The translations under genes and the position numbers were made by a program. Of a stretch of DNA of 64,000 nucleotides, positions 8,635 to 17,854 are shown in pieces. Positions within the stretch are counted from its first letter, which is position 1. Each line of letters starts with the position of its first letter. Origin of the DNA: Allorhizobium ampelinum S4 (GTDB taxonomy: Bacteria; Pseudomonadota; Alphaproteobacteria; Rhizobiales; Rhizobiaceae); contig NC_011988.1 of assembly GCF_000016285.1 (NCBI RefSeq), positions 1 through 64,000 of the forward strand, in the 5' to 3' direction. The notes beneath the pieces were generated by a model. The model was not told the origin of the DNA. It saw only the letters and a list, made by a program, of their open reading frames with translations, and made no database searches.

Positions 8635-9459
8635 TCAAGGCCACAAACGGGCGTGTCTGTTGACATCCTTGTAAAGCAGATAGCGGAACCTGCCGGGACC
8701 GCCAGCGTAGCAGGCTTGTGGGCAGAAGGCGCGCAACCACATGAAGTCACCGGCCTCCACCTCGACCCAGTCGTCGTTCAGTCGGTAGACGGCTTTGCCT
8801 TCCAGGACATAGAGGCCGTGTTCCATCACATGGGTTTCCATGAACGGAATGATGCCGCCAGGTTGGAAGCTGACGATATTCAGGTGGAAGTCATAGCGTA
8901 TATCATTTGGATCGATGAACCGGGTTGTCCCCCAGGCCCCGCCGGTGTCAGGCATCATGGCAATTTCATGCTCGTCTTCGTGGGTGAAGATTGCCGGTGG
9001 TGGCTCCAATCCGTCTACCGCTTGGAATGTCTTGCGAACCCAATGGAATTTTGCAGGCGCGTCGCTGGTGTTGAGAACTGTCCATGTCGAACCGGCTGGC
9101 AGAAAAGCGAAAGATCCGGCACGAAGATCATGCTCTGTGGTTCCAAGAGTAAGTCTAAACGCACCTTCTACTACAAAGATCGCTGTTTGGGCTTGAGCAT
9201 CTGGCTCCGGTCTTATGCTGCCTCCTCCGGGTTGAACTTCCATTACATATTGCGAAAAAGTTTCCGAAAATCCTGTCATGGGTCTGGCGATGATCCAGGC
9301 GCGGGTTTTTTCCCAATGCGGCAGAAGACTGGTGACGATGTCGCTCATCACGCCTTTGGGAATGACCGCATAGGCGGTTTTGAAAACAGCCTTGCCCGAA
9401 AGCAACTGCGTCTGGGGCGGCAGGCCCCCATAATTGGTGAAATAGCTGTTCTGGGTCAT
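8635..9459 (-). CDS. allE: (S)-ureidoglycine aminohydrolase (bicupin)
   Basis: This enzyme converts (S)-ureidoglycine to (S)-ureidoglycolate and ammonia in purine (allantoin) catabolism. The 274-aa protein has two cupin halves. The second carries the Mn-binding set expected of the family, METHVMEHGLYVLEG with E, H and H, plus a downstream Q in FCPQACY. The N-terminal half has TWTVLNTSDAPAKFHWVRK. Length matches E. coli AllE/YlbA. No other allantoin gene is visible in the window, so it stands alone here. Confidence 0.93.
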   Translation of the reverse strand: MTQNSYFTNYGGLPPQTQLLSGKAVFKTAYAVIPKGVMSDIVTSLLPHWEKTRAWIIARPMTGFSETFSQYVMEVQPGGGSIRPEPDAQAQTAIFVVEGAFRLTLGTTEHDLRAGSFAFLPAGSTWTVLNTSDAPAKFHWVRKTFQAVDGLEPPPAIFTHEDEHEIAMMPDTGGAWGTTRFIDPNDIRYDFHLNIVSFQPGGIIPFMETHVMEHGLYVLEGKAVYRLNDDWVEVEAGDFMWLRAFCPQACYAGGPGRFRYLLYKDVNRHARLWP

Positions 9460-9912
9460 GCGGCCTCGGTTTTTCTCCGGATGGGTTCCTTTGTCTTGTA
9501 TCGCATAAACCGAGCAACAGGAATCGTGAACCTAAGTCTTTTCCTTTGAAAACCTGCTTTGCAGCATATGGGATTTGGATAGTCGTGGATTTTCTGGGCT
9601 GAAAAATCCTTGAAATTGCCGAGCAAACGCCTTGAAACAGACGACTTACGGCTCCATCTTCAGGTCAACCCGTGGTCCGGGCCCCTCTGGCAGCAGCCGC
9701 CGGCGCTTCTGCGATGTCGGACCGTTTTCGACACATGCGCCGGCATAGGATTGTAGCCATGGTCTTGGTTCTGTCAGGTGGTTCGCGCGCTTTTTCCCAG
9801 GTCAATTGCTTGTCATCGATGGCGATAAACATCTCGCACCGCGCCGGTCGTGATTGCCGTTACCGTATCCCCGCCCCTAAGCTTTTGAATATCTTACGCT
9901 AGGAGCAGGGTT
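9460..9912. other. Intergenic region without a supportable gene
   Basis: About 450 bp separates the divergent allE gene and a small forward gene. Promoters for both must lie here, but I see no clear box pair, repeat or RNA. AGGAG at 9901-9905 is the ribosome binding site of the next gene. Confidence 0.5.
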
Positions 9913-10218
9913 ATGTTTACAGAAATCTTTGCCACTTTGATCAGCTTTTTTATGATCGACCCGATAGAGGCGGATCTTCGCAGTCGCCTGGCGTCGATGA
10001 ATTCATCGGCAAGTACAATAGAACAGGCGCAAACATGCGTGCGAGATTCAGCTCCGAAGCTATTACAACAAGCGCTTGGTGATCCAAGCTGGGCTGTTGC
10101 CTCTGGCTTACGGATTTCTTTTGGCTGGACTACGCCGGTTGCGGTTGTCTCGGAAATTTCTCCCGAATGTCGCACCGCCTTCTCACTGCTTGGATCTGAG
10201 ACCGGCGGCGATGTATAG
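9913..10218 (+). CDS. Small hypothetical protein, N-terminally hydrophobic
   Basis: A 101-aa product with a hydrophobic start (MFTEIFATLISFFMIDP) that could be a signal or anchor. A mixed-charge region with one Cys (AQTCVRDSAP) and a C-terminal segment with a second Cys (SPECRTAF) follow. A good AGGAGCAGG site lies 7-8 bases upstream. It is followed within 22 bp by the DUF1476 gene and then exoD, so the three are probably co-transcribed. I do not recognise the family. Confidence 0.6.
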   Translation: MFTEIFATLISFFMIDPIEADLRSRLASMNSSASTIEQAQTCVRDSAPKLLQQALGDPSWAVASGLRISFGWTTPVAVVSEISPECRTAFSLLGSETGGDV

Positions 10219-10240
10219 ACGATTTGAACAAGGACAGGTT

Positions 10241-10579
10241 ATGACAAAACTTCACGACAGAGGACATGCGATGGTTCAGAGCGTTTCAGGGCTGGATTGG
10301 TGCCCAAAGGACGATACCACCTTCACAATCCGTGCCCGTCGGAATGTTCTGGCTGGGTTCTGGGCCGGAGAACGCCTGGGATTGCGCGGCGAGGATTTGG
10401 TGCTTTACGCCCAGGCGCTGCATGTAGAGGATCATCGATTGCCTGGTGATCTCGATCTTGTTGAAAAAATTCAAGCAGATTTCGCGTCGGCTGAGGTGGC
10501 AATCAGCACAGCCGATATTCACCTTGCGTTGCGCTCGTCGCATCAGCAAGCGCTACGGGATAGCGGTTGCACGGATTAA
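10241..10579 (+). CDS. Divergent DUF1476 protein (ATP synthase zeta-subunit-like)
   Basis: The 112-aa product has the DUF1476 signature ARRNVLAGFWAGERLGLRGE at about 30-49 and VEKIQADFASAEVAIS downstream. DUF1476 proteins include the zeta inhibitor of the alphaproteobacterial F1-ATPase. The N terminus differs from the usual short acidic start, with QSVSGLDWCPKDDTTF. This suggests a paralogue with a changed role rather than the housekeeping zeta subunit. The start ATG at 10241 follows AAGGACAGG. Confidence 0.75.
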   Translation: MTKLHDRGHAMVQSVSGLDWCPKDDTTFTIRARRNVLAGFWAGERLGLRGEDLVLYAQALHVEDHRLPGDLDLVEKIQADFASAEVAISTADIHLALRSSHQQALRDSGCTD

Positions 10580-10580
10580 G

Positions 10581-11219
10581 ATGATGATGATGTCTCGACA
10601 GCACGGTCCTGCCGCAGGTGACGACATTGTGCGGGGATCCGGCTTCCTGTTGGAGGTGCTGGAAACCGCTCGTTTGCGTGGTGGTATTTCCATTGGTGAA
10701 CTGATCGGTCGGCGGGGTCGAATCGGGATAGCCTTCACCTTGCTGGTGCTTTGCCTGCCGACCCTGGTCCCCCTGCCCGGTCCTTTCGGGATGGTTTTCG
10801 GCACCTGCCTGGCATTTGTTGCCGTACAAATGTTGTATGGTGCAGACCGGATCTGGCTTCCGGGTTTCATTGCGCGGCGAACGGTGTCGCTCAAGGTTGT
10901 GGAAACAATGGTGCGGCTTGGACGGCCCTGGGTGCTGAAACTCGAAAGCTGGCTGATCGCCGGGCGTCTGCCGTTTCTCACGGGCAAGACGGCGCGAATG
11001 ATCCTGGCGCTGCCCATTCTCGTACTGGCAGTGCTGATCTCCCTGCCTATCCCCTTTGGCAATACCGCTCCAGCGCTGGCAATCATCTTGATTGCTATCG
11101 CTCTTGCGGAACGCGACGGCCTCGTGGTGATTTTTTCGCTCTTCGTTGCAGCTGGCGCCGGTGTCGTGACCTATTATCTCGTCACCGCCGCTGGAAACCT
11201 GCTGACCTGGGCATTTTAG
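10581..11219 (+). CDS. ExoD-family exopolysaccharide synthesis protein
   Basis: ExoD proteins are small membrane proteins. In Sinorhizobium meliloti, exoD mutants have altered exopolysaccharide and nodule invasion. The 212-aa product has the family region GISIGELIGRRGRIGIAFTL and LPTLVPLPGPFGMVFG near the N terminus, and two or three further hydrophobic helices. It begins at one of four consecutive ATGs (10581-10592) right after the DUF1476 stop. The longer upstream frame overlaps that gene and is rejected. Confidence 0.85.
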   Translation: MMMMSRQHGPAAGDDIVRGSGFLLEVLETARLRGGISIGELIGRRGRIGIAFTLLVLCLPTLVPLPGPFGMVFGTCLAFVAVQMLYGADRIWLPGFIARRTVSLKVVETMVRLGRPWVLKLESWLIAGRLPFLTGKTARMILALPILVLAVLISLPIPFGNTAPALAIILIAIALAERDGLVVIFSLFVAAGAGVVTYYLVTAAGNLLTWAF

Positions 11220-11249
11220 CGGTTCTGCTGGTGGCGAAGGAGATTGTCT

Positions 11250-11717
11250 CTATTTCGCCATCGGTACGAATAGCCCGAGTTTGATATCCCGCAGCACGAC
11301 ATTGGTATGCATTCGGCGTATTTGCGGGTTTTCAGCCATGATAAGGGCGGCGATATCGTCGTAATGCTCAACATCCCGGGCAGTGACAATTGCGATCAAA
11401 TCGACCTGCCCGGTTACATAATAAACCTGCTGAATATGATCCTGACGTTCCGACCAGGTACGAAAGCGGGCAAGCGCATCGTAATTGTCGCGCTCAATCT
11501 CCATGCCGACGATAAACACCATGGGATGGCCGGTTATCTTGCGGTCCACCACCGCCACTTCACTTTTGATGATCCCCTCTTCCCGCAGCCGTTTCAGACG
11601 TCTTTGTACCGCAGACAGAGAAAGGCCGATCTGTTCGGCAATAATCTCAGCCTTCAGCTGACAATTTCTCTGAATGATATCGATGATCTGGCGATCGAAC
11701 CGATCCAAATCGTCCAT
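11250..11717 (-). CDS. Lrp/AsnC-family transcriptional regulator
   Basis: A 155-aa regulator with an N-terminal helix-turn-helix (about residues 5-55, IIDIIQRNCQLKAEIIAEQI then LSLSAVQRRLKRL) and a C-terminal RAM ligand-binding domain (YYVTGQVDLIAIVTARDVEH). It is divergent from the amino acid ABC transporter/methyltransferase operon, with about 160 bp between starts. Lrp-type regulators commonly control a divergent amino acid operon, so it is the likely local regulator. Confidence 0.92.
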   Translation of the reverse strand: MDDLDRFDRQIIDIIQRNCQLKAEIIAEQIGLSLSAVQRRLKRLREEGIIKSEVAVVDRKITGHPMVFIVGMEIERDNYDALARFRTWSERQDHIQQVYYVTGQVDLIAIVTARDVEHYDDIAALIMAENPQIRRMHTNVVLRDIKLGLFVPMAK

Positions 11718-11879
11718 ATGGCTGATCCTCCAAGTGTGCGTTTCACCTTATTTTTCCAGGGACTATCCGCTTTATGCAAGGATTTTCTGCGGTAATTATG
11801 CAATCTAGTTCGAAATTGCGCGCATAAACTGCACGGATAAGCCATTATTGTGACAGTCAATGTGAAAACTGGATCCTGT

Positions 11880-12659
11880 ATGATAGATGGCAGCGGTTTC
11901 GCCCTTGAGGTGGAAGATATCCACAAGAGCTTCGGCGCGCACGCGGTTCTGAAGGGCTTGTCGGTGCGTGCTGCGAAAGGCGATGTCATTTCGATCATCG
12001 GGTCCTCGGGGTCTGGAAAAAGCACGTTCCTGCGCTGCATCAACTTCCTGGAAATGCCGGACCGAGGGCGCATCGTCGTCAATGGTGAAGAGGTTGCCAT
12101 CAAGCTGGGGCGGCGTGGTGAGCCAAAGCCCGCCAGCTGGCGTCAGGTCGAGCGGTTGCGGACCGGACTTGGGATGGTGTTTCAAAACTTCAATCTCTGG
12201 GCGCATCGGACAGTTTTAGAGAATGTTATCGAAGCGCCGGTGCATGTGATGGGCGTCAAGCGCGCGGAAGCTATCGAACGTGCCGAGTCCTTGCTGCATA
12301 AGGTCGGTCTCTACGATAAGCGCGATGCTTATCCGGCTTTCCTCTCGGGCGGGCAGCAACAGCGTGCCGCCATTGCCCGCGCGCTCTGCGTGGAACCTGC
12401 CGTCATGTTGTTCGATGAGCCTACGTCGGCGCTCGATCCGGAACTGGTTGGTGAAGTGCTGAAGGTCATTCGTGATCTGGCCGAGGAAGGCCGGACCATG
12501 CTGCTCGTCACTCATGAGATGCGCTTTGCCCGCGACGTTTCCAGCCATGTTCTGTTTCTACACCAGGGGCGTGTCGAAGAGCAGGGACCGCCTGAACAGG
12601 TCTTCGGCAATCCGCTCAGCGACCGCTGTCGGGAATTTACCGGCGGGATCGGCGCCTGA
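11880..12659 (+). CDS. Polar amino acid ABC transporter, ATP-binding protein (HisP/GlnQ-like)
   Basis: A 259-aa ATPase with Walker A GSSGSGKST, signature LSGGQQQRAAIARAL, Walker B VMLFDEPTSALDPE and H-loop LLVTHEM. These belong to the polar amino acid uptake subfamily. ATG 11880 is preferred; an in-frame GTG lies at 11850. It is the first gene of a transporter-methyltransferase operon opposite the Lrp gene. Substrate is not readable, but the last gene suggests a methylated sulfur amino acid. Confidence 0.92.
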   Translation: MIDGSGFALEVEDIHKSFGAHAVLKGLSVRAAKGDVISIIGSSGSGKSTFLRCINFLEMPDRGRIVVNGEEVAIKLGRRGEPKPASWRQVERLRTGLGMVFQNFNLWAHRTVLENVIEAPVHVMGVKRAEAIERAESLLHKVGLYDKRDAYPAFLSGGQQQRAAIARALCVEPAVMLFDEPTSALDPELVGEVLKVIRDLAEEGRTMLLVTHEMRFARDVSSHVLFLHQGRVEEQGPPEQVFGNPLSDRCREFTGGIGA

Positions 12660-12703
12660 CGGTATCTTTGAAAATTTAAAATTCAACCAGGAGAAAGCCT
12701 TTT

Positions 12704-13474
12704 ATGAAATTCTTCCCGCTTCTGTTGGCAGGCGCTGCCTTCGCCTTTTCCGCTTTTTCGGCCCAGGCCGATGTGCGGTTTGGTGTGATGAACGAATCCT
12801 ATCCGCCCTTCTTCGCCAAGGATGCGAGCGGTAAGTGGCAGGGTTGGGAAATCGACCTGATGGATGCTGTTTGCGCTGAGATGAAAGAGAAATGCTCTAT
12901 CGTCGAACTGTCCTGGGATGGGTTGATCCCGGCATTGGGCGCCAAGAAGTTTGACGTTATCTGGTCTTCCATGTCGATTACCGACGAGCGTAAGAAGGTG
13001 ATCGATTTCACCGATAAATATTACAATACTCCCAGCCGGTTGATCGGCGCGAAGGACATGAAGCCGGGCGCCAGCGCTGATGACGTCAAGGGCAAGACCA
13101 TCGGCATCCAGGTGTCGACCATTCAGTCCGAATATTACAAAAAGTATTTTGCCAAGGTGGCCTCGGAAAAGACCTATCAAACGCTGGATGAAGCCTTTCA
13201 GGACCTAGCCGCAGGACGGATCGATTACGTCTTCGGCGATTCCATCGTGCTCGACACTTTCGTCAAGAGTGATGCCGGCAAGGATTGCTGCGCCAATATG
13301 GGCGATGTCGCCGCTGATGCCGCCGTGCTTGGTTCAGGCGTGGGTGGCGGTTTGCGCAAGGACGATACCGCTTTGAAGGCAAAGTTGAATGCGGCGCTGG
13401 CCGCTGTCCGGGCCAGCGGCAAATATGATGAGATCACCAAGAAATATTTCGATTTCGATATCTATGGTAAGTAA
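12704..13474 (+). CDS. Amino acid ABC transporter, periplasmic substrate-binding protein
   Basis: A 256-aa family 3 solute-binding protein. It has a signal peptide ([22 protein letters not shown], cleavage near residue 22), the hallmark [14 protein letters not shown] and [20 protein letters not shown] segments, and the domain-crossing strands ([12 protein letters not shown]). GGAGAAAG precedes the ATG. It is 44 bp from the ATPase gene. Confidence 0.93.
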   Translation: MKFFPLLLAGAAFAFSAFSAQADVRFGVMNESYPPFFAKDASGKWQGWEIDLMDAVCAEMKEKCSIVELSWDGLIPALGAKKFDVIWSSMSITDERKKVIDFTDKYYNTPSRLIGAKDMKPGASADDVKGKTIGIQVSTIQSEYYKKYFAKVASEKTYQTLDEAFQDLAAGRIDYVFGDSIVLDTFVKSDAGKDCCANMGDVAADAAVLGSGVGGGLRKDDTALKAKLNAALAAVRASGKYDEITKKYFDFDIYGK

Positions 13475-13490
13475 ACGGTAGCTTACGTAA

Positions 13491-14213
13491 ATGGCTGTTT
13501 CCCCCGGCATACTCGATCTGCTTTCCCCCTATCCACCTGGATGGGGAGGAACGCTGCTATGGGGTGCCGGGGCGACGCTTACCATTTCGGCAGGTGCTTT
13601 TCTGATAGGGTTGGTGATTGGGATTGGCGGCGCTTTGGGCAAGCTGTCTGGCAACCGCCTGCTGCTCGGATTGCTCGATGTCTATACGACAGCGGTGCGC
13701 GCAGTGCCGGAACTGATCCTGATTGTCGGTCTTTATTATGCAGGCACCGATGGGCTTAACCGACTATTGCAGGCATTCGGCATGCCAGTAGTCGAGGTCA
13801 ATGGGTTGATTGCCGCGATTGCGGTTCTCGGTGTCGTCCAGGGTGCTTACATGACCGAAGTGCTCAGGGGAGCTATCCTGGCGATCCCGATTGGTCAAAG
13901 TGAGGCGGCAAAAGCCTTCGGCATGTCGCCGTTCCTGCGGTTTCACAGGGTCACCTTGCCTGCGCTGCTGCCCAACGCCCTGCCCGGCCTTGCCAATTTG
14001 TGGATGGCTGTCACCAAGGATAGCGCGCTGGTTGCCGTCGTCGGCTATCAGGAACTGGCGCTGGCGACCCGGCTGGCGGGGGCGAGCACCAAGCATTATT
14101 TCCTGTTTTTCCTGGCTGCCGCCCTGCTCTACCTCGCCATCACTCTTGTTTCCAACCTGTTCTTCAAGCTGATCGAGCGCCGGGTGCGGCGCGGTCAGCC
14201 GCTGCTGTCCTAG
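13491..14213 (+). CDS. Amino acid ABC transporter permease (HisM/GlnP-type)
   Basis: An inner membrane permease of 240 aa with the polar amino acid family features: an N-terminal GAGATLTISAGAFLIGLVIG helix, RAVPELILIVGLYY and the EAA loop (GQSEAAKAFGMSPFLRFHRV). It lies 16 bp after the binding protein and 8 bp before the second permease, so the two probably form a heterodimer. Confidence 0.92.
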   Translation: MAVSPGILDLLSPYPPGWGGTLLWGAGATLTISAGAFLIGLVIGIGGALGKLSGNRLLLGLLDVYTTAVRAVPELILIVGLYYAGTDGLNRLLQAFGMPVVEVNGLIAAIAVLGVVQGAYMTEVLRGAILAIPIGQSEAAKAFGMSPFLRFHRVTLPALLPNALPGLANLWMAVTKDSALVAVVGYQELALATRLAGASTKHYFLFFLAAALLYLAITLVSNLFFKLIERRVRRGQPLLS

Positions 14214-14221
14214 GAGATGTG

Positions 14222-14911
14222 ATGGATTTCTCCTGGATAGGCAATTACTGGCCGTTGCTGCTGACCGGAGCATGGCAAACCCTCGCATTGCTGGTGATTT
14301 CTGTCGTTCTCGGATTTGTAATGGCGATTGGCCTCGCTTTCGCTCAGGTCAGCGGTGGACCGGTGACGCGGGTCCTTGCGCGCGGCTATTCGACGTTTTT
14401 TCGTGGCACGCCGCTATTGATCCAGCTCTGGTTGCTTTATTACGGCGTCGGATCATTGCTGCCGATGATCCCGGGCATTCGTCAAAGTCTGATCTGGCCG
14501 CTGTTGCGGGAAGGATTTTTCTTTGCGGCGGTCAGTTTCACGCTCAATTACGCGGCTTATGAGGCCGAAGTTTTGCGCGGCGCATTGCTGGCCGTGCCCA
14601 AGGGCGAACTTGAGGCGGGCCGTGCTTTCGGCATGGGACGCTTCACGCTCATTCGGCGGGTCTGGCTGCCGCGTGCTATCCGCATCGCCCTTCCCACCAT
14701 CGCCGGGGAAGTGGTCATGCAGCTGAAGGCCACTCCCCTCGCCTTTACCGTGACGGTCATGGATCTCTATGCGGTCGCCTACAAGGTGCGCCAGGATACG
14801 CTGCTTGTCTATGAACCGCTGATCGTCGTTACCCTTTTCTATCTCGCTATTACTGCGATTATTGCCCGTTGCTTCCGGATGGTCGAGGCGCAGGTTCCAA
14901 TCCGGCGATAA
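14222..14911 (+). CDS. Amino acid ABC transporter permease (HisQ-type)
   Basis: This is the second inner membrane permease, 229 aa, with TFFRGTPLLIQLWLLYYG and the EAA loop (KGELEAGRAFGMGRFTLIRR). ATG 14222 follows TAGGAGA at 4-5 bases. A GTG directly before it is less likely. It pairs with the preceding permease. Confidence 0.92.
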   Translation: MDFSWIGNYWPLLLTGAWQTLALLVISVVLGFVMAIGLAFAQVSGGPVTRVLARGYSTFFRGTPLLIQLWLLYYGVGSLLPMIPGIRQSLIWPLLREGFFFAAVSFTLNYAAYEAEVLRGALLAVPKGELEAGRAFGMGRFTLIRRVWLPRAIRIALPTIAGEVVMQLKATPLAFTVTVMDLYAVAYKVRQDTLLVYEPLIVVTLFYLAITAIIARCFRMVEAQVPIRR

Positions 14912-14928
14912 CCAACAGGACTATATAT

Positions 14929-15834
14929 ATGACAAAGGTTCGTATTCTCGATGGCGGCATGAGCCGTGAACTTCTTCGGCTAGGTGCGGAGTTGAAGCAG
15001 CCGGAATGGTCGGCGCTGGCCCTGATCAATGCTCCTGACATCGTTCGTCAGGTGCATGCGGAATTCATTGCGGCGGGTGCCGATGTTGTGACGACCAACT
15101 CTTATGCATTGGTGCCGTTTCATATCGGCGAAGAGCGTTTCCAGAGTGAAGGCCCATCTCTGATTGCTCTGTCGGGTGAGTTGGCGCGGCAGGCGGCGGA
15201 TGCCTCAGGTCGAAAGGTGCTTGTAGCCGGCTCTTTGCCTCCTATCTTCGGTTCCTATGAGCCGCAGAATTTCGATCCGTCGACGGTTGATGCCTATTTG
15301 GATGTGCTGGTTGCCAACCTTGCGCCCTTCGTCGATGTGTGGCTTGGTGAAACGCTCAGTCTGATTGCCGAAGGCGAAGCCGTTCAAAAAGCGGTTGCCG
15401 CAACAGGCAAGCCCTTCTGGATTTCTTTTACACTTGCTGATGAAGCGGGACAGGATATTGGCGGCTCACCGAAGCTTCGCTCCGGCGAATTGGTCCAGGA
15501 TGCCGCGCTTTGGGCGGCGGGCTCTGGCGCATCGGCGCTGTTGTTTAATTGCAGCAAGCCGGAAGTGATGAAGGCGGCGGTGGATGTGGCGGCAGCGACA
15601 TTCAGGCAAAAAGGTGTTTCCCTGGACATTGGTGTCTATGCCAATGCTTTTGAAGGTGAGCAGGGTGAGGCCGCAGCAAATGAGGGACTGCATGAGACCC
15701 GCGCCGACCTGACTGATGATGCCTATTGCCGCTTTGCCTGCGATTGGGCTGACGCGGGTGCAACGATGATTGGCGGTTGCTGCGGCATTGGCGCGGCGCA
15801 TATACACCAATTGTCCAAGGCACTTTCCGCTTAG
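14929..15834 (+). CDS. mmuM: Homocysteine S-methyltransferase (MmuM-like)
   Basis: The family transfers a methyl group, commonly from S-methylmethionine, to homocysteine to make methionine. The 301-aa product starts with the typical ILDGGMSRELLRLGAELKQP. It has the zinc ligands expected of the family: a Cys in ALLFNCSKPE and the Cys pair in MIGGCCGIGAAHI near the C terminus. It is the last gene of the amino acid ABC operon, 17 bp after the permease, so uptake of S-methylmethionine or a relative is the simplest idea. Confidence 0.88.
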   Translation: MTKVRILDGGMSRELLRLGAELKQPEWSALALINAPDIVRQVHAEFIAAGADVVTTNSYALVPFHIGEERFQSEGPSLIALSGELARQAADASGRKVLVAGSLPPIFGSYEPQNFDPSTVDAYLDVLVANLAPFVDVWLGETLSLIAEGEAVQKAVAATGKPFWISFTLADEAGQDIGGSPKLRSGELVQDAALWAAGSGASALLFNCSKPEVMKAAVDVAAATFRQKGVSLDIGVYANAFEGEQGEAAANEGLHETRADLTDDAYCRFACDWADAGATMIGGCCGIGAAHIHQLSKALSA

Positions 15835-15843
15835 TCTGCGCTT

Positions 15844-16869
15844 CTAAGCACCAGAACGGGTCTTGCGCATGATCCAGAGAAAGGCAAGGCATCCGGCAAG
15901 ACCTGTGACGATGCCAATCGGCATGTCCTCCGGTGCAACGGCCAGTCTTGCCACGAGATCGGCGAGGATCAGCACCAATGCGCCCGTCAGCGCCGAGAGC
16001 GGCAGGACACGGACATTGTCTGATCCCGCCAGTGCGCGCACCATATGGGGAACCATCAGGCCGACAAAGCCGATGGCACCTGAAAATGCGACCATTGTCC
16101 CGGTGATGAGTGCAGAGATCACAAATAACATCATGCGAAACCGGGCGACAGGCACGCCCAGGGTTGCCGCCGTCTCATCGCCCATCGCCAAGGCATTCAG
16201 CAAACGGGCATTGGGTAGGAGATAACAAAGTCCGGCGGCAAGCACAGCGGCGGGGTAAATCAGGTGTTGCCATTGGGCAAGGCCAAGCCCACCGAGCATC
16301 CAGAAGGTTACGGTTTGGGTGGCGCGGGGATCTCCGAGAAAGACCAGGAGGTTGCCGAGCCCGGTAAAGAAAAATCCGACAATCACGCCCGACAGCACCA
16401 GCCGGTCGGCCTGAAGGCTGCGGGTCAATCCGGCCACCAGTCCCACCGTGGCGGTGGCCAGTAGTGCCCCGCCAAATGCGAAAAGCGGCACGGTCAGCAG
16501 TCCGAAGACCATGCCGGTATGCAGCAAAGCGAGGATTGCACCAAAGGCGGCGCCGGAGGAGACGCCGAGCAGATGCGGATCGGCGAGCGGATTGCGGGTC
16601 GCGGGTTGCAGGACCGCCCCGGTTAGCGCCAGCCCAGCCCCGACAAGTCCACCGAGCAGCACCCGTGGAAATCGAACATCCCAAACAATGCTCACCCGTC
16701 CCGCTGGCCAATCCACCGCAAAACTGCCCGGAACGAGATGATTGGCAAGTATCTTCCAGACGGTGGCAACAGGAATGGGAGCAGCACCCAGCGAAATGCC
16801 GGCACTGACGACGACGATAATCGTCAGAACCAGCAGGATCGGCACAGATAAGCGTTTAATGAAAGTCAA
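15844..16869 (-). CDS. btuC: Cobalamin/iron-siderophore ABC permease (BtuC/FecD-type)
   Basis: An integral membrane protein of 341 aa from the FecCD family, with WDVRFPRVLLGGLVGAGLAL, QPATRNPLADPHLLGVSSGA and GFVGLMVPHMVRAL. It is the last of three reverse-strand genes. The first is preceded by a cobalamin riboswitch, so a vitamin B12 or corrinoid substrate is far more likely than an iron chelate. The start is 3 bp from the upstream stop. Confidence 0.88.
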   Translation of the reverse strand: MTFIKRLSVPILLVLTIIVVVSAGISLGAAPIPVATVWKILANHLVPGSFAVDWPAGRVSIVWDVRFPRVLLGGLVGAGLALTGAVLQPATRNPLADPHLLGVSSGAAFGAILALLHTGMVFGLLTVPLFAFGGALLATATVGLVAGLTRSLQADRLVLSGVIVGFFFTGLGNLLVFLGDPRATQTVTFWMLGGLGLAQWQHLIYPAAVLAAGLCYLLPNARLLNALAMGDETAATLGVPVARFRMMLFVISALITGTMVAFSGAIGFVGLMVPHMVRALAGSDNVRVLPLSALTGALVLILADLVARLAVAPEDMPIGIVTGLAGCLAFLWIMRKTRSGA

Positions 16870-16872
16870 TGC

Positions 16873-17832
16873 TTACAGACTTTGCGGATGAAAGGCTTGG
16901 GCCAGCCGGGCGATGGCATCGACATTGCGCGGTCCCGGAGTTGCCTCGACATAGTCAAGCACAACGAAACGATCATTTTTCACGGCGTCGATATTCTGGA
17001 AGGCCGGGTTATGCTTCATGTAATCGATCTTCTGTTGAGCGGTCACTTCGCCATAGTTGACGATGATGATCACCTGCGGATTCCGCTCGATCACCGGTTC
17101 CCAGGAGACTTCCGTCCAGCTTTTCTGCACGTCATCCATGATATTGACGCCGCCAGCCGCCTCGATCATTGCGGTCGGAATGCCGAAGCGACCTGATGTG
17201 AACGGCTTCTGTTCACCGGAATCATAGACAAAAACGGTTGCAGGCTTGTCTGTTGGACTGATTTTGGCCTGGATTTTTGCCAATTGCTGGCGATAGCCTG
17301 CAACCAATGCCTCTGCCCTGTCTTCGACCCGGAATATCCGGCCCAAGTTGATGAGATCGATGAACATATCGTCCATGGTCGGCTTGGCCTTGGCCATGAT
17401 GTGAATGCAGCTTTCCGTCAGTTCATAGACCTTGATGCCCAATGGGCTGAGGGTGTCCGGTGTCACCTCGCCGCCGACCTTCATGCCATAGTTCCAGCCG
17501 GCGAAATAGAAATCCGCATTGGCATTGAGCAGGACTTCCTTGCTCGGATATTTCGGCGATAGTTCCGGCAGTTGGCTGACACCCTCGCGCAGTTTCTCAT
17601 CCAGTGTCTTCCAGCCGGAGACCCCGGTATAGCCGACCATATGGTCCTGTAATTTCAGCGCCAGCATCATTTCGGTCAGGTTGACGTCATTGGAGACGGC
17701 GCGTTGCGGGGCTGTATCAAAGGTAACCTGACGGTTACAGCTCTTGACGGTAACGGGTTCTGCTGTGGCTGCGGTGAGGCTGACTGCGGCAAGAAAGGTT
17801 GAGAGTGTGAAAATGAGAAGAGCGTTTTTCAT
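16873..17832 (-). CDS. btuF: Cobalamin-type ABC transporter, periplasmic binding protein (BtuF-like)
   Basis: A 319-aa helical-backbone binding protein with a signal peptide (MKNALLIFTLSTFLAAVSL... cut near TAEP) and the family segments KSCNRQVTFDTAPQRAVSND and WEPVIERNPQVIIIVNYGE. The longer upstream frame to 17913 runs into the btuD gene and is rejected. It is the middle gene of the riboswitch-led operon. Confidence 0.88.
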   Translation of the reverse strand: MKNALLIFTLSTFLAAVSLTAATAEPVTVKSCNRQVTFDTAPQRAVSNDVNLTEMMLALKLQDHMVGYTGVSGWKTLDEKLREGVSQLPELSPKYPSKEVLLNANADFYFAGWNYGMKVGGEVTPDTLSPLGIKVYELTESCIHIMAKAKPTMDDMFIDLINLGRIFRVEDRAEALVAGYRQQLAKIQAKISPTDKPATVFVYDSGEQKPFTSGRFGIPTAMIEAAGGVNIMDDVQKSWTEVSWEPVIERNPQVIIIVNYGEVTAQQKIDYMKHNPAFQNIDAVKNDRFVVLDYVEATPGPRNVDAIARLAQAFHPQSL

Positions 17833-17854
17833 GTATGGTCCAATGGGTTGCGGA

